A stretch of 64,000 bases of DNA from Apostichopus japonicus (taxonomy: Eukaryota > Echinodermata > Holothuroidea > Aspidochirotida > Stichopodidae): positions 4,950,001 to 5,014,000 of the forward strand of contig NC_092562.1 in assembly GCF_037975245.1 (NCBI RefSeq). Direction: 5' to 3'. Below, in pieces: positions 1 through 14,400 of the stretch. Position 1 is the first letter of the stretch. Each line of letters starts with the position of its first letter. Below the pieces are notes generated by a model that ran no database searches, was not told the origin of the DNA, and worked only from the letters and a program-made list of their open reading frames with translations. The position numbers were made by a program, and so were the translations under genes.

Positions 1-583
1 AACAGTTACTTGCCTACAAGATGGATTGTCTGACTTGGTTAAAACAATCTTTTACTCTGAAACAAATTCTTTATATACATTGTGGTTCTGTTGGGACCAT
101 GAGAAGTAATTTATTCGGGTGAACATTCCCTTTCTGAATTTCAAAATCTTTATATCTTGCACTTTGCTATAATTTTGAAAGGGAGAACAATCTAAAAAGG
201 TTGGGTTAATATTTTTACCCAACACTGAGTACTTATGTATGCAATGAAAATTTGGGTGAATGTTAGCCCCCCCCCCCCCATTCCAAACAAGAGAAATTAC
301 GCCAGTTTAACCAATTTTAATTGCCTAAAAGATATACCTTTGTACAAAAAATGCCTGAAAGTTGCATGAAAAGTTGGTTATATACATGAGTACCAATTGT
401 TGGTAAAATATCTGCCCAACTTTTGTTAGCGTAAATGTTCATGTAATTCCTCTTTCAACTCTGACATATTTCAATTTGATATTGTTAAAATAAAATAATG
501 TTAAAAAATGAATAGTTAAAATGTTTATGTAACGCCATTACGTCATTTACTCATAAGTTTAATATATAGTTAATTTGGCATAC
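1..583. other. No supported exon (intron of gene 1 or beyond)
   Basis: AT-rich sequence with a C10 run near 270. I see no exon with matched splice signals in either strand. Confidence 0.5.
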
Positions 584-697
584 CTTGAACACTAGTCATG
601 ACGTCGTCGGGCTGAGTTAATAACGTCGTCTCATCATCGTCTGGAGCGATCGTCGTCACATCCTCGGCAAACTCTGTTGTAGCTCGTGGTGTGCCAA
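584..697 (-). CDS. Gene 1 exon 16: acidic Thr-rich linker, last exon visible
   Basis: 38 codons, acceptor CTGCATTAG, donor CAAGGTATGC, phase 1. It reads [20 protein letters not shown] then [17 protein letters not shown]. The composition resembles the other Thr/Asp linkers. The donor shows that the gene continues past the left edge of the window. Confidence 0.6.
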
Positions 698-3600
698 CTA
701 ATGCAGACGAGAAAAAAGGTCTTAATACATGGGCACTATAGAGAACGTAATTGAACACAAAGAAAATAACTGGAAAAGAAACCTTCGTTGGAAATGCATG
801 TTCATTTCCTATCACATTCAATTCGTTGCAGATTGAAAAGAAACAGAATGGTGACGTTACACGTGGACGGTTGCAATTATTACTTGTGATCATGTTATAC
901 CATATTCGATAAGGTAGAAAGATCGCCGCAGGTTTTAAATGGTGACGTGAGGTCTTGAACGACGAAGAAATAATTGATTTACAGAGAGCTTACGACTTCA
1001 TGACGCCATCTGTCACGTAATGCATACCACTCAATGAAACGTCAACGAGCTTTTTAGACAGTGCTTTCTCGTTGAGTGCTATCCTGACCAATTCACGAAA
1101 TAATTTGGAATCACTGAATATATCTTAAACTAACCGGGGGATCTTTTTGGATGCACCCAGCCGCTGCACACTAGCAAGTTATTACCGGCTTATATCTACT
1201 TTAAGATAGATAGAACACCTTTTTATCCTTTGAAGTTGAAGCATTATTTCGTCGTTTCTGTTGCGATTGTGGTGGACCAAAGTAACACAAGTTATATTTC
1301 TCTTCTTATGGTAAAGAGGGCGGTGGAGAATCCGGTCCCTTGCCCGTTTTGGACAAAAAATGCCTCAAAAGTGCCCTTCTCTTTAATACGATATTCCCAT
1401 ATTAGTAATTTTGTTATTAAAATGTGTCCTATCGTTAGTTAAAAGATTCCCAGCTGTTGTCAAATCAAATGAACTTTTATAAACCTGATAGTGCTTTCAT
1501 AGTGTAAAACTTAAGACAAAAACCAATGTGTAAAAAAATGTTCCTTTGTTAAAAAACAGTGAAATAGGCTATAACTTTGGGTTTTTCCAACACAAATTGA
1601 ACTCTTCGCTACTGCTCATCGAAGCCTGTGACAACACTCAGCCTCCGGTTCCGCCTCCGCCGCGTTCTTTTGCACTTCGACAAAGTAAATCATTTGTTTC
1701 GAGAAACCGTTTTGCACAGAGATTCAAGAGGTGCTTTGCTTGAAACTGTGTCATTAAAAGGCCTAGAGAGATGAATTCCAGCAACAACAAATCATTCTGG
1801 TTTTGTCAATTTACTTCTTAGTTACTTACTTATTGGGAAGACTATCTCAGTATTGCACAGATCTTCATCACAGAAGCAGGCAGCTCCTGTTTCATTGGTA
1901 AATATGTCCTCATTGAAAGACGGCATCACAGCAAGTAGAATATCAATATATTCTCGGACAGATATACACCCGATAATTTCAACATCAAAGAAACATCCGC
2001 GACTTACAATTGTTTCAGGGGGAGAACCTTTGAATGATAGAATAGAGTAGGATGAAGTTGAATGGAGTATTATGTAATAGAATAGTGAATATTAGAATGG
2101 AGGAGATTGGGATAAAATCGTATTAATCGGAATGAAAGGTAGCTTTAAGCAGTACGGTAATCAATCGCAAGTTAGTTATATTATCAAATTGCTTACTTTG
2201 ATCATTTAAACAATAACGTTGAGTCATACCTGTGATTTGTACGGTTACATTTATAAAGCTGCACACAAGTAGAGAAGAACACGTGACTTGATCTAATTCT
2301 TCTAAAGATTGAGAGCATTCATCGATACCATTGCACGAGTAACATCGTCTCCCTGTTGAGAAGCAGCAGTTGAAAGTGAAAATACCGTCATAACCTTTTT
2401 TACTTTTCATAAATGCTTTTAATGATGATATTTTTAATCAGCGCTGGAAATCGAAGCTGTACTGTCATATCCAGGGCGCAAGTCAGGTCAGAGAAATGTG
2501 GAGGACCAACTAATGGCCGTGTAGCCAATCGCATCGCCTATAGCTGATAGTAGATCCAGAGGAGGGACGAGAATCGATACAACTTGACATCCGCAGCGTG
2601 GCAGAGGTTGTCGGATGCATGTACACAGTATAGGTACATGTATATGTAGTATTTTTCTACGCTGTATTTTATCTAATAATCGGAATGTCACATAGCTGCT
2701 AACAAATGTGACAAACTATGTCAATAGGTAGATGAGAGCGCAATAAAAATGTCAATAATCGCGAATAAGTAGAAAGTGGTAAAAAGCTGAAAAGGGCGCC
2801 AGCAGTCCATTTGAGTCCGTCAGGGGGGGGGGTGGGATTCGCCCCCCTGACTGTATGGACGCTCCGCCACTGCATACGTTCATAACAGACATGACCTATA
2901 TCCTACTGTAGATGACATGATTGTAATTAAAACGGTTTGTCATTATTTGTTTACTTTAGAAATTTCAACGGTGTATTAAAAAGAGAGTGGGGGCAAATAC
3001 ACATATAGCATACATATATATAAGTCAACATTACCTATTTCTGTTGATAACATTTCTGTTGTTTCAAGTTCTTCGAGAGGAGCTAGAAAAAGGTGAAGAT
3101 TTGGTAAATGAAAATTCAATCATTAAACATGGTTTGATTCAGAATGTCAAAATTGATTGAAATTCCACCAAGTATTTACATATATGTAACACTTTCCTTT
3201 CACTTTTACAGTTATTCCTCTCAATTGCTTATACGGTGATTGTGACGAATAATGTGAAGGACCCCATCAACTGAACCGAAGATATATATATTATAATGCT
3301 TCGAACTAACTACCAACTGACTGATGCCTTATGACGTCAATATATTCATATAAAGGTGGTATGGCGTCAACTAATTGTTACTGTGAAAGAAATTTAGATG
3401 TAAATTTTATACCTGTAACCTCCACGCCGTCTGTTTCTGTCCTTAAAACATCTGTATTGACATTTGTGGGAATATCGGTCTGTGTTTCCGTTGTTCTAAT
3501 CTCATCAATAACTGTTACAACATCTGAGAAAACGTTACTTAACATATCGGTTGCATCGTCAACATCGGATACAAGCTCAGTTCTTACATCTGTTAAAAGA

Positions 3601-6600
3601 ACACCCGAGACACCTACAGTAGACCGAATGGAATCACCATCGGTTCTACCGTCAGAGACCATCTCGGAAACTTCTTCAGTTAGTTCGTCGGTAACAAAAG
3701 CAGTGGCTAGTAAGGTGCCGCTATCGATTTCAGTTGTAGGGACAAGTTCCTCCCCTTCACTTTCTGTAGATCGAATTGTACCTATATCTGTTGCAACATC
3801 TGAGACTATATCTGATATGACATCAGTTTGTAGATCCGTAGCAATGAGAGTGACATCGACAACAGTTGGTCGTGTAATGTCTTCGACATCTTCTGTTGAT
3901 CGGATGTCATCAACATCCGTTATCAAATCTGAGACAACCTCCGATATGGCTTCAGTCATTTCCTCGGAAGCAACTTCCGTAGTGAGGACGACAACGCCCT
4001 CGGGATCGGTTACTATATCCGACACTTCTATTATTGGTGATGTAGAAGAACCATCAACCGCAACTGTTACTCCAGTGAAACGTGGGCTGCTGGTAGGATT
4101 ACCTGCACGAATACAAAGAAAATCTTTAATGGAGACTTGCACTAAAGAAAATGCAATGAGGGCGTGTAATGACTAAGGGAATATGACGGAGACTTGGCAG
4201 ATACAGGGACATTACAGGAGGTGAATGCCCAATTTCGTATATTTTCAATGAATCTCAGAAACAGTTATAAAGAGGAATCTTATTTCATAAGGAAGAAATT
4301 TTGCTCATGATACCTCTAAATAAGATTGATTATAACGAGTGGCATTACGGAAGCATTGCCACAATACATCAGTGATTAGTGCTTATCATTATTGAATGGT
4401 ACGTTCTCTAATATATTCATTATTATTATTATCTGTATTTACCTTTTGTTTCAACGTTAACGAAACAAAAACTTGAAAAGTAAAGTAAATAGAAACTTAA
4501 GTGTAACCCTTTTGTAGGTTCAGTTTTTCGTACATGTCAAAAATGGTTGCTAACTATGTTTACCTTTGAACATTGATATCTCGAAGACTTACCCTTTTGT
4601 ATCTCTGCTAATCCTTATTATATATGTTCATGAAATTATTTTAGTTGTTCTTCGTGGATATGCAAAATCAGAAGTTTTATTTTCTTATGTCAAATAATTG
4701 GGCACCATAATGCCACAACGAAGATGGGACATTGAATATAATTTCAGATAACAATCGAAACTGAAGAATATATTTTTTTTAACTAACTATACAATTGTCA
4801 GACGTTTAAACTTCAGTAACTATTATCTTACAGTTGTGTCAATAAATTTTTGGATTACAGTAACAACTTTTATCGTGACTTACTTTGCGAAACGAGTCCA
4901 CCAGAGTCTGTTTGTGTACTACTTGCCTCAGAGCAGTTGAGAGGAATTATTTGATTTAATATGGAACAGTTCTGTCGAAGTCTGTTACACTGGGATGGTG
5001 TTAGATCTACAACCACTCCTTCAGTTGGACATGGAGGATTTAAAACTAAACAGGCATCCATAATTAATTCGGTTGGACAAGATGCCAATATTAACTGATC
5101 TAAAAGTCTGACGGCTTCTATTGGTAACAATAGTTCCAGATTTACCGGAAATAATGCATCTATTGTCGACGTGTTGTACGGCAAATACATTTGACACATT
5201 CCCGTTAAACCCGTGCATTCTACAGCTGAGAAAAAAAAGGAGAATGTATTTAATGTCAGGGATTTGGTTGACTTTATGTACATGATTGAGCGTATGGGAT
5301 ACCTTTTCTCGCCTTGTAACAACCTTGGAAACACTTCATTTGTTAAGTTGGTTAAATTAATGCCAATGTGATGCCTAAATTCCTGAACCTGTGTGGATTC
5401 TTTAAAACACACACCACGATTCGTTCTTGACCTACCATACGTTCATAACAGACATGACCTTTATCCTACTTTAGATGACATGGTTTTGATTTAAACGGTT
5501 TGTCATTATTTGTTTACTTTAGAAATTTCAACGGTGTATTAAAAAGAGAGTGGGAGCGAAAACATATATAGCATACATATATATATAGGTCAACATTACC
5601 TATTTCTGTTGATAACATTTCTGTTGTTTCAAGTTCTTCGAGAGGAGCTAGAAAAAGGTGAAGATTTGGTAAATGAAAATTCAATCATTAAACATGGTTT
5701 GATTCAGAATGTCAAAATTGATTGAAATTTCACCAAATGTTTATATATATGTTAACTCTTTCCTTTCCCTTTTACAGTTATTCCTCCCAATTGCTTTTAC
5801 GGTGATTATGACGTATAATGTGAAGAACCCCATCAACTGAACCGAAGATATATATATATATATAATAATGCTTCGAACTAACTCCCAAGTGATTGATGCC
5901 TTATGACGTTAATATATTCATATATATAAAGGACGTATGGCGTCAACTAATTGTTACTGTGAAAGAAATTTAGATGTAGATTTTATACCTGTAACCTCCA
6001 CGCCGTCTGTTTCTGTCCTTAAAACATCTGTATTGACATTTGTGGGAATATCGGTTTGTGTTTCCGTTGTTCTTTTATCATCTATAACTGTTACAACATC
6101 TGAGAAAACGTTACTTAACATATCGGTTGCATCGTCAACATCGGATACAAGCTCAGTTCTTACATCTGTTAACAGAACACCCGAGACACCTTCGGTAGAC
6201 CGAATGGAATCACCATCGGTTCTACCGTCAGAGACCATCTCGGAAACTTCTTCAGTTAGTTCGTCGGTAACAAAAGCAGTGGCTAGGAAGGTACCGCTAT
6301 CGACTCCAGTCGTAGGGCCAAGTTCCTCCCCTTCACTTTCTGTGGATCGAATTGTTCCTATATCTGTCGCAACATCTGAGACTATCTCTGTGATGACATC
6401 AGTTTGTAGATCCGTAGCAAGGAGAGTGACATCGACAACAGTTGGTCGTGTAATGTCTTCGACGTCTTCTGTTGATCGGATCTCATCAACATCCGTTATC
6501 AAATCTGAGACAACCTCCGATATGACTTCAGTCATTTCCTCGGAAGCAACTTTCGTAGTGAGGACGACAATGCCCTCGGGATTGGTTACTATATCCGACA

Positions 6601-9600
6601 CTTCTGTCATTGGTGATGTAGAAGAACCATCAACCGCAACTGTTACTCCAGTAAAACGTGGGCTGCTTGTAGGATTACCTGCACGAATACAAAGAAAATC
6701 TTTAATGGAGACTTGCACTAAAGGAAATGCAATGAGGGCGTGTAATAACAAAGGGACTATGACGGAGACTTAGCAGATACAGGGACATCACAGGAGGTGA
6801 ATGCCCAATTTCGTATATTTTCAATGAATCTCAGAAACAGTTATAAAGAGGAATCTTATTTCATAAGGAAGAAATTTTGCTCATGATACCTCTAAATAAG
6901 ATTGATTATAACGAGTGGCATTACGGAAGCATTGCCACAATACATCAGTGATTAGTGCTAATCATTATTGAATGGTATGTTCTCTAATATATACATTAAA
7001 ATTATCTGTATTTACCTTTTGTTACAAAATTAACGAAACAAAAACTTGAAAAGTAAAGTAAATAGAAACTAAAGTGTTACCCTTTTGTAGGTTCAGTTTT
7101 TCGTACATGTCAAAAATGGTTGCTAACTATGTTTACCTTTGAACATTGATATCTCGAAGACTTACCCTTTTGTATCTCTGCTAATCCTTATTATATATGT
7201 TCATGAAATTATTTTAGTTGTTCTTCGTGGATGTGCAAAATCAGAAGTTTTATTTTCTTATTTCAAATAATGGGGCACCATAATGTCACAACGAAGATGG
7301 GACATTTGATATGATTTCAAAAAACAATCGAAACTGAAGAATAATTTTTTTTTTTAACTTACTATACAATTCTCAGACGTATAAACTTGATTAATATTAT
7401 CTTACAGTTGTGTCAATAAATTTTGGGATTACAGTAACAACTTTTATCGTGACTTACTTTGCGAAACGAGTCCACCAGAGTCTGTTTGAGTACTACTTGC
7501 CTCAGAGCAGTTGAGAGGAATTATTTGATTTAATACGGAACAGTTCTGTCGAAGTCTGTTACACTGGGATGGTGTTAGATCTACAACCACTCCTTCAGTT
7601 GGACATGGAGGATTTAAAACTAAACAGGCATCCATAATTAATTCGGTTGGACAAGATGCCAATATTAACTGATCTAAAAGTCTGACGGCTTCTATTGGTA
7701 TCAACAGTTCCAGATTTACCGGAAATAATGCATCTATTGTCGACGTGTTGTACTGCAAATACATTTGACACATTCCCGTTAAACCCGTGCATTCTACAGC
7801 TGAGAAAAAAAAGGAGAATTTATTTGATGTCAGGGATTTGGTTGACTTTATGTACATGATTGAGCGTATGGGATACTTTCTCTCGCCTTGTTACAACCTT
7901 GGAAACATTTCATTTGTTAAGTTGGTTAAATTAATGCCAATGTGATGCCTAAATTCCTTAACCTGTTTGGATTCTTTAAAACACACACCACGATTCGTTC
8001 TTGACCTACCATACGTTCATAACAGACACGACCTATATCCTACTTTAGATGCCATGGTTGTAATTAAAACGGTTTGTCATTATTTGTTTACTTTAGAAAT
8101 TTCAACGGTGTATTAAAAAGAGAGTGGGAGCAAATACATATATAGCATACATATATATATATAGGTCAACATTACCTATTTCTGTTGATAACATTTCTGT
8201 TGTTTCAAGTTCTTCGAGTGGAGCTAGAAAATGTGAAGATTTTATAAATGAAAATTCAGTCATTAAACATGGTTTGATTCAGAATGTCACAATTAAAATT
8301 CCACCAAATATTTATATATATGTTAACTCTTTCCTTTCCCTTTAACAGTTAATCCTCTCAATTGTTTATACGGTGATTGTGACGAATAATGTGAAGGACC
8401 CCATCAACTGAACCGAAGATATATATATAATAATGCTTCGAACTAACTCCCAACTGACTGATGCCTTATTCATATATATAAAGGACGTATGGCGTCAACT
8501 AATTGTTACTGTGAAAGAAATTTAGATGTAAATTTTATACCTGTAACCTCCACGCCGTCTGTTTCTGTCTTTAAAAAATCTGTATTGACATTTGTGGGAA
8601 TATTGGTCTGTGCGTCCGTTGTTCTTATCCCATCAACAACTGTTACAACATCTGAGAATACGTTACTTAACATATCGGTTGCATCGTCAACATCGGATAC
8701 AAGATCAGTTCTTACATCTGTTAACAAAACACCCGAGACACCTACAGTAGACCGAATGGAATCACCATCGGTTCTACCGTCAGAGACCATCTCGGAAACT
8801 TCTTCAGTTAGTTCGTCGGTAACAAAAGCAGTGGCTAGTAAGGTACCGCTATCGATTTCAGTTGTAGGGACAAGTTCCTCCCCTTCACTTTCTGTGGATC
8901 GAATTGTACCTATATCTGTTGCAACATCTGAGACTATCTCTGTGATGACATCAGTTTGTAGATCCGTAGCAATGAGAGTGACATCGACAACAGTTGGTCG
9001 TGTAATGTCTTCGACATCTTCTGTTGATCGGATGTCATCAACATCCGTTATCAAATCTGAGACAACCTCCGATATGGCTTCAGTCATTTCCTCGGAAGCA
9101 ACTTCCGTAGTGAGGACGACAACGCCCTCGGGATCGGTTACTTTATCCGACAATTCTGTTATTGGTAATGTAGAAGAACCATCAACCGCAACTGTTACTC
9201 CAGTGAAACGTGGGCTGCTGGTAGGATTACCTGCACGAATACAAAGTATATCTTTAATGGAGACTTGCACTAAAGGAAATAAAATGAGGGCGTGTAATGA
9301 CTAAGGGACTATGCCGGAGACTTGGTAGATAATGGGACATCACAGGAGGTGAATGCCCAATTTCGTCAATAAGTCTCAGAAACAGTTATAAAGAGAAATC
9401 ATATTTAATAAGGAACATATTTTGCGCAAGATATCTTTGAATAATGTTGATAACGAGTGGCATTAAGGAACCATTGCCACGATCCATCACTTAATATTGC
9501 TAATCATTATTGGAAAATCATAGGTTTTCTAATTTATAAATCATTGTTATCTGTAAATACGTTTTGTGATAATGTTTACGAACGAAAACTTGAAAAGGAG

Positions 9601-10775
9601 AGTAAATAGAAACTAAAGTGCTACCCTTTTGTAGGTTCTGTTCGATCCGTATATCAAATATGGTTGCTAACTATGTTGAACTCTACACATTGATATCTCG
9701 AAGACTTAATCTTGGTAGCTTTGCTAATCCTAATCATAAATGTTTATAAAACTGTTTAGTTGTTCTCCGTGGATGTGCAAAATCAGAAGGAGTTTTTTAT
9801 TACAAATAATTTGGCGCCACAACGCTATAGAAAACCTGGACCAGTAAATGGAAGAAATCGATGTACTTCAGTATATTGAGTTCATTACAAAGTTATATCG
9901 CATCATCCAAATCTATAAATATGAAGACATGTATACCTCCCTCTAACAACTCAAATAGTATTGATTTAATAATGACGGATTCACTGCCTATCAAACTTCG
10001 TTACCCCTAAGGTCAGAATGCCACCAGTTTATATACACAGTGTCCCTTGCTGTTTCTCGTATATGCTTGTAATTAATTTACCAACAGGAGACAGGAAAAC
10101 ATCTCTTCTGCCTAATTTGTACCACACCCAATTAATAGGGATCATGAAAAAGTAATATCGCACAAAACTGAAATAATAAAAGGTAGACATTTGTAGACAA
10201 AAACAGTCAACATCTTGGTAAGGCCTATATGGTCCACTGCTGCATCTACAATTTTAATTATACAGGGAAAACCGCAGATCCGACCGGTCCCCCTAGCCCC
10301 CAACCCCACCCCAAGTCTTTTCGATAACTTCCTACACTCCTAATACGAACTCACCATCAGAACATCGTCCGTCAGGTCCAGTGTCGTTAAACGTTAACTG
10401 AGAACAGTCAAAAGGAGTCAAGAAATTTAAAATGTCGCACGCTTCTTCAAGTAATGGACATCTGTAAGAACAAACTTCAGTTGTAACACCCTCTGACGGA
10501 CAAGGAGGAAAAAGCAGACCACATACTTCCACAGCGAGATCAAATCCACAGTCTATCAAAGAGAAGAATTGGTTGTCTCGTATTTCTGGTACAGTATTTA
10601 CAGGTTGATCGAGGTTGACAGGAAACACTGTGTCCAATGTGGCATAACCGTACGGCAGGTAGAGAGTACACATTCCCGTTACCGGTGTACATTGAAAATC
10701 TGACAAGGTAAAGAGAAGGTTTCTTGTTATTATCGTAATTAAAATAATTTTTAGGATGTCATTGTCACAGATATA

Positions 10776-10822
<47 letters not shown>

Positions 10823-11374
10823 TAATATATATATATCGATCGTATATATATATATATATATATATACAAGGAGTCTGCGCAATCCGAAACTTAAACCTAC
10901 AATTTGAGGGCATTCAACAATGACCATCTTCATAATATAAACTAAATGTTAGTTACGGTGATTAAATTTCAAATATATATTTGAAAACCCCGTGCCAACA
11001 TCATTCATTCCTGTATTTTGAGTACAAAAGCAGTTAACGGTTATCAATGTCATCTCAAATTATGTTAAAGATGGAAATAATGGTCACCCACAATTAGTTT
11101 CCAACATGCGTTTTTATGCCAACGTAAAACCATTGTATACTGTGCTAAATTGTCTCCTCATGCCCCTTATATCCGGGAATAAACAGGGGGTGAGAACATC
11201 CAGGTGAGCGCTTTTGAAAGTCCACGAAATGCGCAGTCAGACTAATGATTATAGCATTTATGGCATATGGAATAATTTGATGTCACTTCATGGGAAATAT
11301 TATTCATTACTTACACAACTGATATAATATATATATATATATATAATATAAATATATTATATATATATATATAT

Positions 11375-11419
<45 letters not shown>

Positions 11420-14400
11420 TGAACCCGATTAGATTGTGCATTGTGCATACACTTGCGCACACTGTACTATAGGTACAATTCACATAGAAGTCAAATTAAA
11501 AACCATCGTTCGTGTCGAAACATCTTAAAGATAAGAAAACTCTCCGCATTATCAAAATTGAGGGACAACCACTTCAGGCGTTAGTTTCGTAACTTTTCCT
11601 GATTCTTATCAACCCATGTAATATTTACAATGATAATCAGCTACCTATCTAGCTATACGTTTAGTGTGTTATCTGTTCATCCAGTTTAGCAAATTTTGTG
11701 TTGCTTTTTTGTTTCATTTTCAGTCTTTTGTTGACTCTGCCCTATTGTATCTTTACATGAAGCGAATTTGTTGGACAATAATAATAATATATTAATTTGT
11801 TTTCTAGTACATTATTGTCTCTTTAACGCGTACAGTATCACCAGAGTTTGGCAAGTTGAACGTAAATCGAAGTGTTAATTGAAAAATACAATTTCAGCAT
11901 TAGTAACAAGCCATACCTTCTCCATCGGTTATAGTGGTGACATCAGATTCATTCGGCAGGACTTCTTCAGTTAAACCAATAACATCTTCTGGTGGTCCCA
12001 CCGTTCCTGAGGCGTGTAAAGCAAAAATCTTTTATGTTCAATATGGCATGGATCAAAGTATAAATGGGGTCTCTCTTTCCCCTATTCAACATAACACACA
12101 TACATTGTTATTAGTAAGTATTTTGCTGTGAAGGACGCACCGGGGGTTCTATGGAGATATTGGAAAAATATTAAATATTCATTTCATACTAAAATCATTC
12201 CATTGTAGGGCTTAACATTCGTCCAGAATGACCAATATCGTGTCATCGCGTGTTGGAAATTGAAATGTTAATTTACGACTGGCACAATTATACTCATGCA
12301 AATCATGTATTTTAACACGCTGAAAGTATACCAATTGACACAGATCATTGCCTTGTTAATGGAAGCTCATTCAGGTACAGTTGAGTGTTTAACAGCTAAC
12401 CCAAGGGTATGACATCGTGAAACATCCTGGAGAGGAATCCTTTCGTAAGATGTCCTTCCTTCTTATTAATACTTTATAACTTATTATTAGGGTAGAATAT
12501 CGGGTGTCCTGGAAAATAAGTACGCAAATACGCATTATGTGTGTGCAGAAACATTTATAGCCAATGGAATGTGCGAAAATGTGAGATATTTCCTGTTTTT
12601 TTTTAATGAATGAATATTTCACATACCGTTAGCTGTTGCGGTTACAGAGTCAAATTGTGATGTCCTTGCTGCTTGCGTCTGAAGGAGATCATCAAGAACA
12701 GATGCAGACTCAGTTGGTATCCCTGTCGAACTAATGTCGTCATCGGTAACCGTGGCTGAAGAACTGCCTGAATCTCCGTCAGTTTGAGCAGTTGCACCCT
12801 GGATAAGATCGCCGTCCGTAACCATGATGGTTACTACGTCGGAGACAACATTAGTTTGGGCATCCGTAACACCCTCTACGTCATCGTCTGTATTTGTTAT
12901 TGAAACAACCGTTGTGTCTCCGTCAGTTTGAGCACCTGTTAGCTGGACAACTTCGCTGTCTGTACCTATGATGGTAACCAAATCCGACACAACATCGGTC
13001 TGGGTATCTGTAACCCCAAATTGCCCTCCATCGGTATCTGTGACTGTAGCAAAGACCGAATCTCCGTCAGTTTGATCACCTGTTAGCTGGACATCTTCGC
13101 TGTCTGTACCCATGATGGTAACCAAATCCGAGACCACATCGGTCTGGGTATCTGTAACCCCAAATTGCCCTCCATCGGTATCTGTGACTGTAGCAAAGAC
13201 CGAATCTCCGTCAGTTTGATCACCTGTTAGCTGGACAACTTCGCTGTCTGTACCCATGATGGTAACCAAATCCGAGACCACATCGGTCTGGGCTTCTGTA
13301 ACTTCGACTTGACTGCCATCGGTTTCTGTGGCTGTAGCAAAGACCGAATTTCCGTCAGTTTGATCACCTGTTAGCTGGACAACTTCGCTGTCTGTACCCA
13401 TGATGGTAACCAAATCCGAGACCACATCGGTCTGGGCTTCTGTAACTTCGACTTGACTGCCCTCGGTATCTGTGGTTGTAGCAAAGACTAAATCTCCGGG
13501 AGTTTGACCACCTGTTAGCTGGACAACTTCGCTGTCCGTGCCCATGATGGTAACCAAATCCGAGATCACATCAGTCTGGGCATCTGTAACTTCGACTTGA
13601 CTGCCATCGCTATCTGTGGCTGTAGCAAAGACTGTATCTCCGTCAGTTTGATCACCTGTTAGCTGGACAACTTCGCTGTCTGTACCCATGATGGTAACCA
13701 AATCCGAGACCACATCGGTCTGGGCTTCTGTAACTTCGACTTGACTGCCATCGCTATCTGTGGCTGTAGCAAAGACTGTATCTCTCTCAGTTTGATCACC
13801 TGTTAGCTGGACAACTTCGCTGTCTGTACCCATGATGGTAACCAAATCCGAGACCACATCGGTCTGGGCTTCTGTAACTTCGACTTGACTGCCCTCGGTA
13901 TCTGTGGTTGTAGCAAAGACTAAATCTCCGGGAGTTTGACCACCTGTTAGCTGGACAACTTCGCTGTCCGTGCCCATGATGGTAACCAAATCCGAGATCA
14001 CATCAGTCTGGGCATCTGTAACTTCGACTTGACTGCCATCGCTATCTGTGGCTGTAGCAAAGACTGTATCTCCGTCAGTTTGATCACCTGTTAGCTGGAC
14101 AACTTCGCTGTCTGTACCCATGATGGTAACCAAATCCGAGACCACATCGGTCTGGGCTTCTGTAACTTCGACTTGACTGCCATCGCTATCTGTGGCTGTA
14201 GCAAAGACTGTATCTCTCTCAGTTTGATCACCTGTTAGCTGGACAACTTCGCTGTCCGTGCCCATGATGGTAACCAAATCCGAGATCACATCAGTCTGGG
14301 CTTCTGTAACTTCGACTTGACTGCCATCGGTATCTGTGGTTGTAGCAAATACTAAATCTCCGGGAGTTTGACCACCTGTTAGCTGGACAACTTCGCTGTC

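Larger units (their letters stand above)
2873..9830. repeat. Tandem array of a ~2.57-kb unit carrying gene 1 exons 6-13
   Basis: Unit A is about 2873-5442, unit B about 5443-8010, and a partial unit C runs from 8011 to about 9830. Exon offsets between A and B are 2574-2576 bp for the Thr/Val/Asp, Fz and most other positions, and introns match as well as exons. Unit C lacks the near-identical Fz exon and leads instead into the older Fz-CRD 2 at 10.4-10.7 kb. The order in the transcript is Fz, Thr/Val/Asp, linker, repeated three times. Confidence 0.85.

Noticed and set aside
1546-1743. Plus-strand frame with a Pro-rich stretch near 1650
   Set aside because: Short, no splice or domain support, inside a gene 1 intron.
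3331-4176. Plus-strand open frame of 281 codons (and its copies at 5937-6773 and 8489-9304) as a separate gene
   Set aside because: It lies opposite spliced minus-strand exons that have conserved phase-1 splice sites and fit a continuous gene. The plus frame has no domain and no splice context. Composition explains its openness.
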